From an uncultured Bacteroidota bacterium (GTDB taxonomy: Bacteria; Bacteroidota; Bacteroidia; B-17B0; Aurantibacillaceae): 38,545 nucleotides of DNA. Under the pieces are notes generated by a model. That model was not told the origin of the DNA, did no database searches, and worked only from the letters and a program-made list of their open reading frames with translations. The stretch is taken from NCBI GenBank assembly GCA_903834765.1, contig CAILKE010000035.1, forward strand, positions 1-38,545, written 5' to 3'. A program made the position numbers and the translations under genes. Within the stretch, counting starts at the first letter, position 1; every line of letters begins with the position of its first letter. Shown here piece by piece: positions 18,495 to 26,731 of the stretch.

Positions 18495-20045
18495 TTATAT
18501 TGATAAAATCAGTTTCCAAATAAGTAACACTAATAATAATACTCCCAACCCCATACCAAAAGCCAAAGCAAACTGGGTGACAATAGTTTTTTTATCAGGA
18601 ATAATTTTTTTCATTCTTTCTATATTTTCATCTTCGTCTTTTTTTGTTAAAAAAGTTACCATAAGCCAGGTTAAACTTGTAAGAACTGTAACTACTATTA
18701 ATCGCGCTTCTTCAAAAGCAAAGCCATAAACAATGTTGTTTTTATTAAAGAAGAATGGAAAAAGCAATGTATAAACGCCTGAAGAAATCATAGCACTTAA
18801 TTGCGACCAAGCATTAATGCGATACCAAAACCAACGTAAAATATATACAGGTGCAACTCCAGCAGAAATACTGAATACTAATTTTAATAAGCCTTGCAAA
18901 CTATCTATATTCAAAGCGATTATAACGCAGCATAGTGATAAGAGCAGCATTGAAAAAAAAGAAACGACTTGAAAATGTTTCTCACTTTTTTTTGGATTTA
19001 AATATTTTTTATATAAATCAATGGTCAAAAAAGAACCTCCCCAATTTAATTGAGATTCGGCAGTTGTTATAAACATCCCAAAAAAGCCTAATAAGCATAA
19101 TGCCTTAAAAGATTCGGGAACAATCTTAAATATGGTATAGATAAATTGAGATTCGCCTGAATTAGTTTGTTGAAATGATAAAACTAAAATAGCCATGATT
19201 ACAATGAAAAACGATAAAAGAGCATAAAGTAAAATAGGAAACAATGCCGTTAAAATAGCATTTCGCTTGCCTTTTACAGCTGTGAATCTTGCCATTTCTG
19301 GACCTCCGCCATCAAACATTTGGGCACTCCACCATTGTATGAAAACAAAAGCAATCCATGAAGTCCATGCAAATTTAATTTCGGAGGGAGGAAGTAAATT
19401 TAATTTATAGGGTCCTGAATGGCTGAAATTATTAATCGCCAATTTTAAGCCGCCACTTGTTTTGTATAAATAATAAAACGAAATAAACAATACTAAAAAA
19501 TAAATAAGAGAATGGAAAAAATCTGTTTTTAATTTTATCTGAAAACTATTTTTTAAGGTAAATAAAATTAAAATAAATCCTGTTATCAAAATAGAAGAAA
19601 TTTTATCTGTCTGAAAATAAAATTCAATCACTCTTGAAAATGCTAAAACATGAAAACTTAAAAGCATAGAAACAACAAGTCCGCCAACATAAAACGCACG
19701 GAAAGCATGAAGCACTTTGGCACTAAAACCTGAATAACGAAATAATAAAAATTGATTATCAGTAATAAAGTCAAGTTTAGACCATAATGGAGCAAAAACA
19801 AAGGGTAAAACAAATGCGCCCAATAAACTCGACCAAAAAATCCAAAGGCCCCACATGCCTTGAGCGGCTAAAACACCTGTAATTACTTGCCCTTGCTCAA
19901 CAGAAACATAATACATAAACAATGAAATACCAGAAATAAACCAAGTGGTTTTTTTGCTTGATTTAAAAACGCCTTTTAATAATTCTTTTTTTTGAAAATA
20001 AGTTATTAAAAGTATAATCAGAATATAAGTATAAAAAACAAACAT
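18495..20045 (-). CDS. Sodium:solute symporter family protein
   Basis: A 516-residue integral membrane protein of the SSS/SLC5 superfamily with about 13 hydrophobic helices. Family-like segments: VEQGQVITGVLAAQGMWG in an early helix pair, FRAFYVGGLVVSMLL, WWSAQMFDGGGPEMARF (the substrate/ion region after TM6, where related proteins read QRxxAxK), and FGMFITTAESQLNWGGSFLTIDLYKKY, which matches the conserved Ser/Thr-rich Na2-site helix. Substrate not predictable. It is the last gene before the accessory island, with 66 bases to the end of the island's last minus-strand gene. It is not obviously part of that operon functionally. Confidence 0.85.
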   Translation of the reverse strand: MFVFYTYILIILLITYFQKKELLKGVFKSSKKTTWFISGISLFMYYVSVEQGQVITGVLAAQGMWGLWIFWSSLLGAFVLPFVFAPLWSKLDFITDNQFLLFRYSGFSAKVLHAFRAFYVGGLVVSMLLSFHVLAFSRVIEFYFQTDKISSILITGFILILFTLKNSFQIKLKTDFFHSLIYFLVLFISFYYLYKTSGGLKLAINNFSHSGPYKLNLLPPSEIKFAWTSWIAFVFIQWWSAQMFDGGGPEMARFTAVKGKRNAILTALFPILLYALLSFFIVIMAILVLSFQQTNSGESQFIYTIFKIVPESFKALCLLGFFGMFITTAESQLNWGGSFLTIDLYKKYLNPKKSEKHFQVVSFFSMLLLSLCCVIIALNIDSLQGLLKLVFSISAGVAPVYILRWFWYRINAWSQLSAMISSGVYTLLFPFFFNKNNIVYGFAFEEARLIVVTVLTSLTWLMVTFLTKKDEDENIERMKKIIPDKKTIVTQFALAFGMGLGVLLLVLLIWKLILSI

Positions 20046-20111
20046 TTATTTATGCAAATAGTTTTGCTAATATATGAATGTAATTTAATACGGTTTCATT
20101 TAAATAATACT

Positions 20112-20825
20112 TTAATAAAGATTAAGCAAAAGACCATTAATGTTGTTACCTATTAAGGCTTTAATAGAATTCATGCTGCGCGAAACAGGATGATCGGTAA
20201 TTACGAATAGCGTTTTGCGATTTTTGTAATAAAGCATAGGCAAAGCGGGGTGCTGAGAAAACATAATATTATGTCCGGCTACATTATTAATAATTTCTAT
20301 CCATTCATTTAAATAGGCTTTGCTATAAAAAAGAACTACTTTGGGCTGATATTTAATTAGTTGATTTACTAAAAGAATTATCCTCATAGCCTTAATTCGT
20401 TTAATATAATCCACCTTACTTTCTTTGTTGTGTGAGTCCCAATTCAAATCAGCTAAACTTTTACTAGAATAGGGTAAAAGCTCAACAACACAAGTATTAG
20501 ATGTATCTCTTCCAAATTCTGTTGATTGTATTTGCCGCTTTCGATTAATAGAATATTCTTCGCCCCGCATAGCTATTAAAATTTCAATGAGGCCGGCCCA
20601 AGTACTTTGTAATTTTATGGGTTTGTCAAAAAAACGAATCGTTCCGTTCCCAAACAATTTATGGAATTCATAAATATCAGCATAATGCTCTGCCTTAAGT
20701 TCTTCCCATATTTTCATTCTTAAATCAATCGATTCAATACTGCCCCCCTCTTCTGGCCCAACAAACCAGTAATCTCCATTAGGGTTTCCATAACCTAATT
20801 TCGAATTTTCAAATTGATTATTCAT
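20112..20825 (-). CDS. Probable uracil-DNA glycosylase-fold protein (left operon)
   Basis: A 237-residue protein. GYGNPNGDYWFVGPEEGG at residues 11-28 strongly resembles motif I of the uracil-DNA glycosylase superfamily (glycine-rich GExPG loop after a strand), with Glu24/Glu25 in the catalytic position. VVELLPYSS near 113 fits the conserved strand after it, KVVLFYSKAYLNEW near 162 fits the next, and ITDHPVSRSMN near 209 fits the C-terminal HPS motif. Residues of the true enzymes that recognise uracil are not evident, so it may act on another base or have no glycosylase activity. It is the last gene of the left operon, 12 bases after the small membrane gene. The right operon ends with a different protein of probably the same fold. 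Confidence 0.6.
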   Translation of the reverse strand: MNNQFENSKLGYGNPNGDYWFVGPEEGGSIESIDLRMKIWEELKAEHYADIYEFHKLFGNGTIRFFDKPIKLQSTWAGLIEILIAMRGEEYSINRKRQIQSTEFGRDTSNTCVVELLPYSSKSLADLNWDSHNKESKVDYIKRIKAMRIILLVNQLIKYQPKVVLFYSKAYLNEWIEIINNVAGHNIMFSQHPALPMLYYKNRKTLFVITDHPVSRSMNSIKALIGNNINGLLLNLY

Positions 20826-20837
20826 ATTCTTTGCTAT

Positions 20838-21092
20838 TTATTTTACTCCAAAAAAACTTATCACTAATTGACCAACAATTAAAAAAACCCAAAAAGCTAC
20901 TCCGCCTGCCATCCCTAGTTTTACTAATAAAACAGAGAAACCACTTTTTGACCAATGATCACGTGGTGGAATAAAAAACTCAGAAACTAACCAGGTTATT
21001 ATAAAGGCAATTAATGCTATAATTAAAGAAACAATAATAGCAACGTAACCTACAATTTTTGATGAAAGAATTAAAAGAGAAAGTATGATCAT
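20838..21092 (-). CDS. Small two-to-three-helix membrane protein (left operon)
   Basis: An 84-residue protein of unknown function: two adjoining hydrophobic helices at about residues 3-40, a short charged loop (PPRDHWSKSG), then a third hydrophobic stretch to the C-terminus. The C-terminal KSGFSVLLVKLGMAGGVAFW is loosely similar to a stretch of the small membrane protein at 33889-34083 in the right operon (DGFGLKLIKTVGVAGVI). Both lie directly upstream of a probable UDG-fold gene, so they may be positional equivalents. 11 bases separate it from the coiled-coil gene. Confidence 0.7.
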   Translation of the reverse strand: MIILSLLILSSKIVGYVAIIVSLIIALIAFIITWLVSEFFIPPRDHWSKSGFSVLLVKLGMAGGVAFWVFLIVGQLVISFFGVK

Positions 21093-21103
21093 TAAAAATA
21101 AAA

Positions 21104-21373
21104 TTAACCTTTAATGTTTTTAATGTTATTTTTTATATATTCAATTTGTTTTTTCTTTGCCTCAATTTGATTGACGTAATTATTAACGGCAGTAATTTTA
21201 CTTTGCCTATAACTCCGTTTTGAGTTTGGGTCTTTGGTGTTTTTTATATTGTTTGAATAATTATCAGCTGTTCTTTTTTTCTGATCTTTTAAATTTTGTA
21301 AATCTTTTCTATAGCCTTCTATCTGAACCTTGTAAGAAGCTATTTGATTTCTTTGCGATTGGGTTAAAGCCAT
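21104..21373 (-). CDS. Small coiled-coil protein (left operon)
   Basis: An 89-residue, Lys/Gln/Asn-rich protein with no hydrophobic segment and heptad-like spacing across residues 4-45 and 60-85, so two helices that could form a hairpin coiled coil. The ATG at 21373 (ALTQSQRNQ start) is chosen over an upstream start at 21418 because the added 15 residues are Cys/Arg-rich and unlike the rest. No family recognised. It lies directly downstream of the KAP NTPase gene and may be an accessory subunit; that is only inference from position. Confidence 0.65.
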   Translation of the reverse strand: MALTQSQRNQIASYKVQIEGYRKDLQNLKDQKKRTADNYSNNIKNTKDPNSKRSYRQSKITAVNNYVNQIEAKKKQIEYIKNNIKNIKG

Positions 21374-21447
21374 TGTTTTAATTTTTATACCTACTCTTAA
21401 ATTGGATTTTCGGCACACTCCATTTTATTATTGGGAACCGTTGAAAC

Positions 21448-23343
21448 TTATTTATCAGCTTCTAAATTGCTTTTAACAAGTTCAATAAGTAATTTACATT
21501 CATCACTAACAGTATTTACTAAGGCTTCCAATTTTTTACTATCCGCTAGTGTTGCCATACTCATGTCATCTAATTTCGAAAAATTTAATGGAGTGCTTCC
21601 AACTAAGATTGTTTTTGATAATACATCCCAAATCCCATTGCCTTTGTCATAACCGCTTTTACATATAGTATTGCGGACGTTTTGAAGAATAGCATTTTTC
21701 CCATGATTTTTTATGGTCGTTCCATCCCACGCTCTTAAACAAATATAAACACCTGTCCATGTAGCTTGACAAATATCTAATCTGTATTTTAAACTACTGA
21801 ACTTAGCATTATCAATAGGGATAGATAGTGAACAGATAATTATATTGGTGGTAGATTTTATAGGGAGCGCTTCTGTAACAATTAACTTTTCTCGCAATTT
21901 GGTAATTAGCAAATTAGAGAATGTTATACATAAGTTTATATTATCTTTTCTCGATATTTCAATTACTTTAGGTTTATCATTTGCCACCAAATTAGTAATA
22001 GCAGATTGCTCTAAAATAGATGCAACCACTTCGCCTAAATCACGATCTTCAGGAACTAATTCTTTTACTTTATTTAGCAATCTTGAAATTTGAAAAACTC
22101 TATTTTTTGAGTAAGTTTCTTTTTGACACATCCTAAATAAAACTTTCTCCCAAGGCTCATCAAATTCTGACGTAGAATTTAAGCGTGCTTGTTGTTCGGG
22201 TGTTAAACTTTCTAAATCTAATTTTAAAGCCGTTTCATCATTCCAATTAACAAAGTTTGAATCCTCAATTAATTTATTGTAAACATAAGGATATGCAATT
22301 TGCAAGCACACCATTGCAAAGCCTATTAATTTTTCGTTTTCAATTTCGTTTTGTTGCTCATCTCCATATTTATTAATGATGGTAATGAGAGAAAGTGTAT
22401 TTGTTAATCGCTTTAATGCACGAGGGTTTTGACCAACTGATAAACTAGCAAGTTCAGTTAAAGATTCTTTATATTGATCTTCTGTGGACTCTTCTTCTGT
22501 AATAAAACCAATATTTTTCAAAGCCTCAAGCAAATAAACGTCAATTGTATAACTTGCCACCGGCATTGAAAAAGGCATCTGAATAATTTTATCAAAAAAT
22601 GACCTAAACTCTCTTTCGTTTTGAGGCGTTAGTTTTCCGAATTTTGGCTCAAGTCCTTTTATGACTACATCATAATCAATGGCAAGTACAAAAATACATT
22701 TATCTAAATCAAATATATTTTTAAGTAATTCTAAAATTTGTACAGCAACCGGCGGATCTATTCTATCTAAATCATCAATAAAAAAAATAAAGCCTAACTT
22801 GTTTTTATCTTTACTCGTTTCAATAATTTCAGCAATCAGTTTTTCTATTTCCTTTTTCATACGGCTAATTTCTGCTCCTTCAGAACCTTCGCCATCAAAA
22901 AAAGCATCAACCCCATCAGGATTTAAACCAGCTTTATCAGCAATTTGTTTCGCTAAAAATTTACCACCAGCAAACGATATTTTTTTGAAAATTGATTTTA
23001 CATTTTCTACGGTTTTATTTTTTCCATCGTTATCCGATAGCGTTTTTAAAATCTGCTCAATCATGCCTTCCACTATTTTTAAAATAGCTTCTTCGGGAGT
23101 TCGCATGAGCGAGTATTGCCATGAATTAATCCAAACTCTATAAAAGGTACCTTTATCACACAACTCATCATCAAGCAAATTCATGAGTGATGTTTTACCG
23201 CTGCCCCACTCACCTTGTAAGGCAATGGTTAATGGGGTGTGTGAATGATTTACAAATTCAACCAAGGCGTTTTGATATTTTTGAATACCAAATAAATCAG
23301 CTTCGTTTTTTTTTCTTGGAATATCTATTACGCTTGATTTCAT
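21448..23343 (-). CDS. KAP-family P-loop NTPase (left operon, KAP1)
   Basis: A 631-residue KAP NTPase. Walker A is GEWGSGKTS at residues 44-52; WINSWQYS near 71-78 is the KAP signature after it; Walker B is FIFFIDDLDRID near 185-196; DYDVVIKGL and NEREFRSFFDKIIQMPF follow, then the SVGQNPRALKRLTNTL sensor region. Canonical KAPs often carry membrane helices inserted in the NTPase; I see none, so this one seems soluble. Residues 1 to about 460 are colinear with KAP2 at 31563-33323. After that it has a private domain of about 160 residues (ATWTGVYICLRAWDG, KSGYDKGNGIWDVL) that I do not recognise. It sits between the hemopexin/TerD-like and coiled-coil genes. Confidence 0.92.
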   Translation of the reverse strand: MKSSVIDIPRKKNEADLFGIQKYQNALVEFVNHSHTPLTIALQGEWGSGKTSLMNLLDDELCDKGTFYRVWINSWQYSLMRTPEEAILKIVEGMIEQILKTLSDNDGKNKTVENVKSIFKKISFAGGKFLAKQIADKAGLNPDGVDAFFDGEGSEGAEISRMKKEIEKLIAEIIETSKDKNKLGFIFFIDDLDRIDPPVAVQILELLKNIFDLDKCIFVLAIDYDVVIKGLEPKFGKLTPQNEREFRSFFDKIIQMPFSMPVASYTIDVYLLEALKNIGFITEEESTEDQYKESLTELASLSVGQNPRALKRLTNTLSLITIINKYGDEQQNEIENEKLIGFAMVCLQIAYPYVYNKLIEDSNFVNWNDETALKLDLESLTPEQQARLNSTSEFDEPWEKVLFRMCQKETYSKNRVFQISRLLNKVKELVPEDRDLGEVVASILEQSAITNLVANDKPKVIEISRKDNINLCITFSNLLITKLREKLIVTEALPIKSTTNIIICSLSIPIDNAKFSSLKYRLDICQATWTGVYICLRAWDGTTIKNHGKNAILQNVRNTICKSGYDKGNGIWDVLSKTILVGSTPLNFSKLDDMSMATLADSKKLEALVNTVSDECKLLIELVKSNLEADK

Positions 23344-23367
23344 TTGTTTTTTAATTAATAGAAGGCT

Positions 23368-23381
23368 CTCTCTTTATAAGG
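23368..23381. repeat. Short repeat CTCTCTTTATAAGG, copy 1
   Basis: The same 14-mer occurs at 25992-26005. Here it lies 25-38 bases upstream of the KAP1 start, in the gap after the hemopexin/TerD-like gene. With the neighbouring AAGGCT it can form a short stem-loop in the transcript. Confidence 0.5.
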
Positions 23382-23395
23382 AAATTTGATATATA

Positions 23396-24541
23396 TTAGA
23401 CTAATTTAGAAAGTATGTTTTTTGAATCTGAACCATCCCTTTTAAAATATGTTGACATATTTTTTATAGTATATTTACCATCATTGTTAGAATAAATTTT
23501 CGCAATACACGCAGCATCTTTGCCTGTTTCCTTTTCTAAATATGTGGACACAGAATTACCATTATTATCTAAAATAGTAATATTTACGTCAGCATCATCA
23601 AAAACACCTGTGCCACCTTCATTTGAATAATCCCAGCAAATAAGATAAATCTCGGAGAATACATCTAGTTTTGCAATTGTTATTATTTCCTCTTTTTGTG
23701 CATTACCGCCATACATTTGGTCACGATCAAGCTTAATGAAAGGGGATTTAGAAAGCTCACCTTTATTACCAAAATATATTGTACCTGTTTCGCCTGTTTT
23801 CATTTTATATACAGCGGCTAAATCAAAATCAACATCTTTAAACCAACGCAATTTAACACTCAAATTAAAAAGTGAAGGAAGATTAGCCGTTTCGTCTTTC
23901 TTTTTTAACACATTAGAAGTTGCATTAATTGCATCAGCTAATCCAGGCCAAGTATTATCTGTTATTTTCATTGGATATCCACTATCTACTTTATTTTTTA
24001 TTAAATCAAACCGCATATAGGAATCTCCTTTAAAAAAGTATATTTTATTTTCAAGTCCATTCCCGTGCCAATTTACAACAGCATCAATTCCATCTTCCCA
24101 AATTCCAGGAAAATAATGTTGTATTGGTTTTGGCCCTTCAAAACCTGCTCCATTTTCATTTTTTTTACCTGGTATAATGCATTCTTTTCCTTTAAAGAAA
24201 TAGGCGGTTTCGCCAATTGTAATACAAGCATCTATTTTATTATCCCAAAGATTTTTCCAATTACCTTTAATAGATTTAGGATACCCGGCGGTAACTTTTT
24301 TAGTTTTAATAGTACTTCTGATAAAACTATCATCCTTAAAAAAATAACAAACACCATTAGGTAACTGACATGCTGCATCTGCGGCTTTATCATATAAGCC
24401 TTTCCACTCAGCATCAATTGCAATAGGGTAACCGGGAGAAACTTTATTTGTTTTTTCATCATAAGAAATTACTTTTTCTCCAACAAAAAAATAAACTTTT
24501 CCGTCATTTGCATTCAGCGCACAATTAATTTTTATACTCAT
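23396..24541 (-). CDS. Hemopexin-repeat / TerD-like fusion protein
   Basis: A 381-residue protein with two parts. Residues about 6-205 are four repeats of the hemopexin type, each with a strand ending YFF, a helix-like segment, GYPxxI and W(K/P)GL followed by IDA, which would form a four-bladed propeller. Residues about 225-368 resemble TerD/CABP: LRWFKDVDFDLAAVY, GNKGELSKSPFIKLDRDQMYGG, EIITIAKL, FDDADVNITILD and YTIKNMSTYF follow the TerD order, with the acidic Ca-binding positions partly kept (DVDFD, DRD). TerD proteins bind calcium and act in chemical-stress, phage and colicin resistance systems. I see no signal peptide, so it should be cytosolic although hemopexin repeats are usually extracellular. 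53 bases before KAP1. Confidence 0.75.
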   Translation of the reverse strand: MSIKINCALNANDGKVYFFVGEKVISYDEKTNKVSPGYPIAIDAEWKGLYDKAADAACQLPNGVCYFFKDDSFIRSTIKTKKVTAGYPKSIKGNWKNLWDNKIDACITIGETAYFFKGKECIIPGKKNENGAGFEGPKPIQHYFPGIWEDGIDAVVNWHGNGLENKIYFFKGDSYMRFDLIKNKVDSGYPMKITDNTWPGLADAINATSNVLKKKDETANLPSLFNLSVKLRWFKDVDFDLAAVYKMKTGETGTIYFGNKGELSKSPFIKLDRDQMYGGNAQKEEIITIAKLDVFSEIYLICWDYSNEGGTGVFDDADVNITILDNNGNSVSTYLEKETGKDAACIAKIYSNNDGKYTIKNMSTYFKRDGSDSKNILSKLV

Positions 24542-24581
24542 AATATTGTTTTTTAATTAACTTGATTAGGATTTAGCCCTG

Positions 24582-24611
24582 TTTTTTAGAGTGGGTTCTA
24601 GCATCCACTTA
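24582..24611 (-). promoter_or_regulatory. Repeated leader stem-loop, copy upstream of the TerD-like gene
   Basis: The plus-strand text has TTTTTTA, then AGTGG, a spacer and CCACTTA; a 30-bp block nearly repeated at 26450-26479 (23 of 30 positions identical). On the minus strand it forms a stem of AAGTGG/CCACT type in the gap between two genes of the operon, about 40 bases before the TerD-like start. Confidence 0.45.
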
Positions 24612-24624
24612 TTTGTTTTAAAAA

Positions 24625-25155
24625 TTAAAAGCCATAAGCTGATTTAAAGAACGACATAGGTTTAAAAAAAAAGCCAAAATAAATAAGGCCCAGTAATACA
24701 AAAATTAAAATAATTACTTTAAGTGTTTTTGATGCAAAGTGTCTTTTGTTTAATTTATTTAATTCAGTTTCATAGTAATCTGCTAAAACAGTTTCATCTA
24801 CTCTGCGCAACCTTACAATGCCTGAACGGATTTTTACTTTAAATATTTCCGGATCCATTTGTGATTTAAATGTATTTTGAGCTTCTACCAATAAATCATC
24901 TAATTGCACTGTTATTTCATCAATATCTTTCGATACAAAATCTATATTTCGTGCATTTTCCGTTGTAATATTTTGTATATCCCTATATTCAGATGAATTG
25001 GTTTTATGACTAGCTTCATCACTATTGTTTTCCTTTTCAATAATAATTTTATGGGGTGTTGACCAACCGCTTCCAAAAACTTTGTTGCTTGTCCATTTGC
25101 CAGTATTTTTGCCTGTCTCTCGCCAAAAGCTACTCCAGAAACTACCTTTAGCCAT
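24625..25155 (-). CDS. C-terminally membrane-anchored protein of unknown function (left operon)
   Basis: A 176-residue protein. The N-terminal 28 residues (AKGSFWSSFWRETGKNTGKW) are Gly/Ser/Trp-rich and amphipathic. The middle (about 55-130) is acidic and helical, with a likely coiled coil around NITTENARNIDFVSKDIDEI. A single hydrophobic helix lies near residues 143-162 (VIILIFVLLGLIYFGFFF), followed by a short tail, giving a tail-anchor-like topology with a cytosolic body. I do not recognise a family. It is transcribed just after a MITE-like element inserted in the operon, and is separated from the next gene by the repeated leader stem-loop. Confidence 0.7.
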   Translation of the reverse strand: MAKGSFWSSFWRETGKNTGKWTSNKVFGSGWSTPHKIIIEKENNSDEASHKTNSSEYRDIQNITTENARNIDFVSKDIDEITVQLDDLLVEAQNTFKSQMDPEIFKVKIRSGIVRLRRVDETVLADYYETELNKLNKRHFASKTLKVIILIFVLLGLIYFGFFFKPMSFFKSAYGF

Positions 25156-25197
25156 ATATAATAATTTTAAATTTTGTAAACGTATTTATTGAAAATT

Positions 25198-25370
25198 AGA
25201 CCTCTTTCATAATTCAACATCAGTGCGTGTGTTTTTTGCTTGCCTCTTGCAATTACACTATAGCATTGGTATCGAGAACCTTTCATGCAAAGTCTTCTTC
25301 AGTGCACTTGAAAAAAAGACTCAAGCGCTATTCGAAGCGACAAATAAAAAATGAATTATGAAAGAGATCT
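25198..25370. mobile_element. MITE-like element with 19-bp terminal inverted repeats
   Basis: AGACCTCTTTCATAATTCA at 25198-25216 is matched by TGAATTATGAAAGAGATCT at 25352-25370 (18 of 19 complementary). The 173-bp element has no coding capacity. ATT flanks it on both sides (25195-25197 and 25371-25373), a possible 3-bp target duplication. Such ends fit a non-autonomous derivative of an IS element, whose transposase I cannot name from the ends alone. It sits inside the left operon between two genes. Confidence 0.72.
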
Positions 25371-25387
25371 ATTAATTTAAGATACAA

Positions 25388-25795
25388 TTACTTTTTTACC
25401 GTATTAGAATCTTTTAACCAACCCTCTTGCTCTCCTTTACGATTTAGCGCTGATAAACTTAAATTGTCAGTTATCGCACCTGTAAAACACCAAGTCCCAT
25501 CTGACTTTATATACTCTACAGAAGCAAGAACACCATGATCATCCCAAAAAATTCTTTCCAAACTTTTAACCTTTAAATTGCCTCTAATAATTAAATCTGG
25601 CCCATTTTTTTGTCTTACTTCAGAAACATTTTTCTGCAAAAATTCTTCAAAGTAATATGGCTTTGCTGTACCTGCATCAAATAGAGCCTTTTTCTCTGAT
25701 GGATAAAAGCGAAGTCTTAAATATGGAAATGCTTCCCAAAATTCTCCGGCAACACTAGATAATTTTTTATTTCCTGTAAATGTTATATCTGCCAT
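25388..25795 (-). CDS. Small adaptor-like protein, family of three in the island (copy B)
   Basis: A 135-residue protein, homologous to the products at 26029-26394 and 28390-28770. Shared features: a start of ADITFTGNKKLSSV type, then an FPYLRLRF strand; in the middle I(I/V)RGNLKVKSLE; near the end a strand ending in W-FTGA and an L--LN helix. It looks like two copies of one alpha/beta unit (G-x-kkv..F at both residue 8 and residue 71). No catalytic motif is visible. The family always appears here next to tiny basic proteins at the head of the operons, so an adaptor or recruitment role is possible. That role is inference; I do not recognise a named family. Confidence 0.75.
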   Translation of the reverse strand: MADITFTGNKKLSSVAGEFWEAFPYLRLRFYPSEKKALFDAGTAKPYYFEEFLQKNVSEVRQKNGPDLIIRGNLKVKSLERIFWDDHGVLASVEYIKSDGTWCFTGAITDNLSLSALNRKGEQEGWLKDSNTVKK

Positions 25796-25841
25796 AATTA
25801 TTTTGCGTAGTCGCCACTTTAGTTTATTATTATTTTATTGT

Positions 25842-25964
25842 TTACTTCTTCTTTGCGCCACCGTTTTTTGTTCTTTTATCGGCTTTACCTGCTTTAGTTA
25901 CTGTTTTTGTTGTATGTTTTGATCCTGTCACACTTGATGTCTGAGATTTTTTTGAACTTGCCAT
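25842..25964 (-). CDS. Small basic protein (40 aa), left operon
   Basis: A short reading frame from ATG at 25964 to TAA at 25842-25844. The product is 40 residues, about a third Lys/Arg and rich in Ser, Thr and Gly, ending NGGAKKK. It lies between two copies of the adaptor-like family, in the same strand order as the 51-residue basic gene that follows the adaptor gene in the right operon (28782-28937). That parallel placement is the main support that it is a real gene. Nucleic-acid binding is possible given its charge. Confidence 0.55.
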   Translation of the reverse strand: MASSKKSQTSSVTGSKHTTKTVTKAGKADKRTKNGGAKKK

Positions 25965-25991
25965 GTTTTCTTTATTGTAAAATTAAGCCTA

Positions 25992-26005
25992 CTCTCTTTA
26001 TAAGG
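25992..26005. repeat. Short repeat CTCTCTTTATAAGG, copy 2
   Basis: Identical to 23368-23381. Here it lies about 30-40 bases upstream of the 40-residue basic gene and forms part of a GCCT..AGGC stem-loop in the minus-strand transcript. Confidence 0.5.
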
Positions 26006-26028
26006 CATTTCGGCAATCTCCTTTGTAT

Positions 26029-26394
26029 TTACTTAAACCACTCAGGATGAGCAGTCATAATTTCAACACCACCTTTTTCTTTTGCAAAAGCATTAAATTC
26101 ATTTAATGTTAAAGCATTGTGTTCTCCTAAGGAACGGTATTTTCTACCATTTTTTTCATAACACAATTCAACCGTTGCGCCATAGGCATCTTTATGTCTT
26201 GCCTCAAAAGTTCCAACATTCATTCCTGCATTTGTGCTCAATTCTGCTGCGTCTTTTTTTGTTCTTACGCTTGCATGAGTTACATTCCACATTGGATGTT
26301 CTACAAATCGAATGTACACATAAGGAAATTTTGCCAACCATTCTTTATTAATAGTTGCAAGGGTTTTGTTACCAGTAAATTTAATGTCTGCCAT
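26029..26394 (-). CDS. Small adaptor-like protein, family of three in the island (copy A)
   Basis: First gene of the left operon: 121 residues from the ATG at 26394, which aligns its start (ADIKFTGNKTLATI) with copy B. An in-frame start at 26427 would add 11 residues absent from the paralogues. Shared blocks: FPYVYIRF, the middle NVGTFEARHKDAYG (compare NIGTFEKRFKEIFS in copy C), a strand YEKNGRKYRSLG, and a terminal LTLNEFN helix followed by a Gly/Val-rich end. No enzymatic residues stand out. The leader contains the repeated stem-loop at 26450-26479 and the 14-bp putative operator at 26525-26538. Confidence 0.75.
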   Translation of the reverse strand: MADIKFTGNKTLATINKEWLAKFPYVYIRFVEHPMWNVTHASVRTKKDAAELSTNAGMNVGTFEARHKDAYGATVELCYEKNGRKYRSLGEHNALTLNEFNAFAKEKGGVEIMTAHPEWFK

Positions 26395-26449
26395 AATTTT
26401 AGTAAATAAATAATTTTTCTTACTCATAAGGCTTTTCAGTTACGCCTCG

Positions 26450-26479
26450 TTTTTTAAAGTGGTGTCTGAACTCCACTTA
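26450..26479 (-). promoter_or_regulatory. Repeated leader stem-loop, copy upstream of the left operon
   Basis: TTTTTTAAAGTGGTGTCTGA and the following CTCCACTTA pair as AAGTGG (26457-26462) with CCACTT (26473-26478). The 30-bp block matches 24582-24611 at 23 positions. It lies in the 5' leader of the first gene of the left operon. Confidence 0.45.
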
Positions 26480-26524
26480 CATTTAATAAATATCAAAAGT
26501 TAAACTTAAAATATCAAGTTCAAC

Positions 26525-26538
26525 TTAGTTCAAGTATT
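26525..26538 (-). promoter_or_regulatory. Putative operator, copy 1 (left operon)
   Basis: TTAGTTCAAGTATT on the plus strand, so AATACTTGAACTAA in the direction of the left operon, 131 bases upstream of its first start codon. The orientation relative to transcription is the same as in the copy before the right operon at 28315-28328. Confidence 0.6.
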
Positions 26539-26731
26539 ATTACTTTTAATCTCATCTCAAAAAAAGTTATTACTACTTATAGTATTTAAATATTTCAAAA
26601 ACTATTCATATAAACCAATTGCAAGTTGTTGCAAGTTTATGTCCCACATCTTTTTATTCAAAAAAAGCTATTATTTTGCATCATCATTTTTAGTAATTTT
26701 CTAAAGGCGAATAATTATATGCCGTTTTAAG

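Noticed and set aside
25198-25370. Rho-independent terminator or attenuator instead of a MITE
   Set aside because: The arms are 135 bases apart with no T-run after the right arm; terminal inverted repeats of a small element explain it better.
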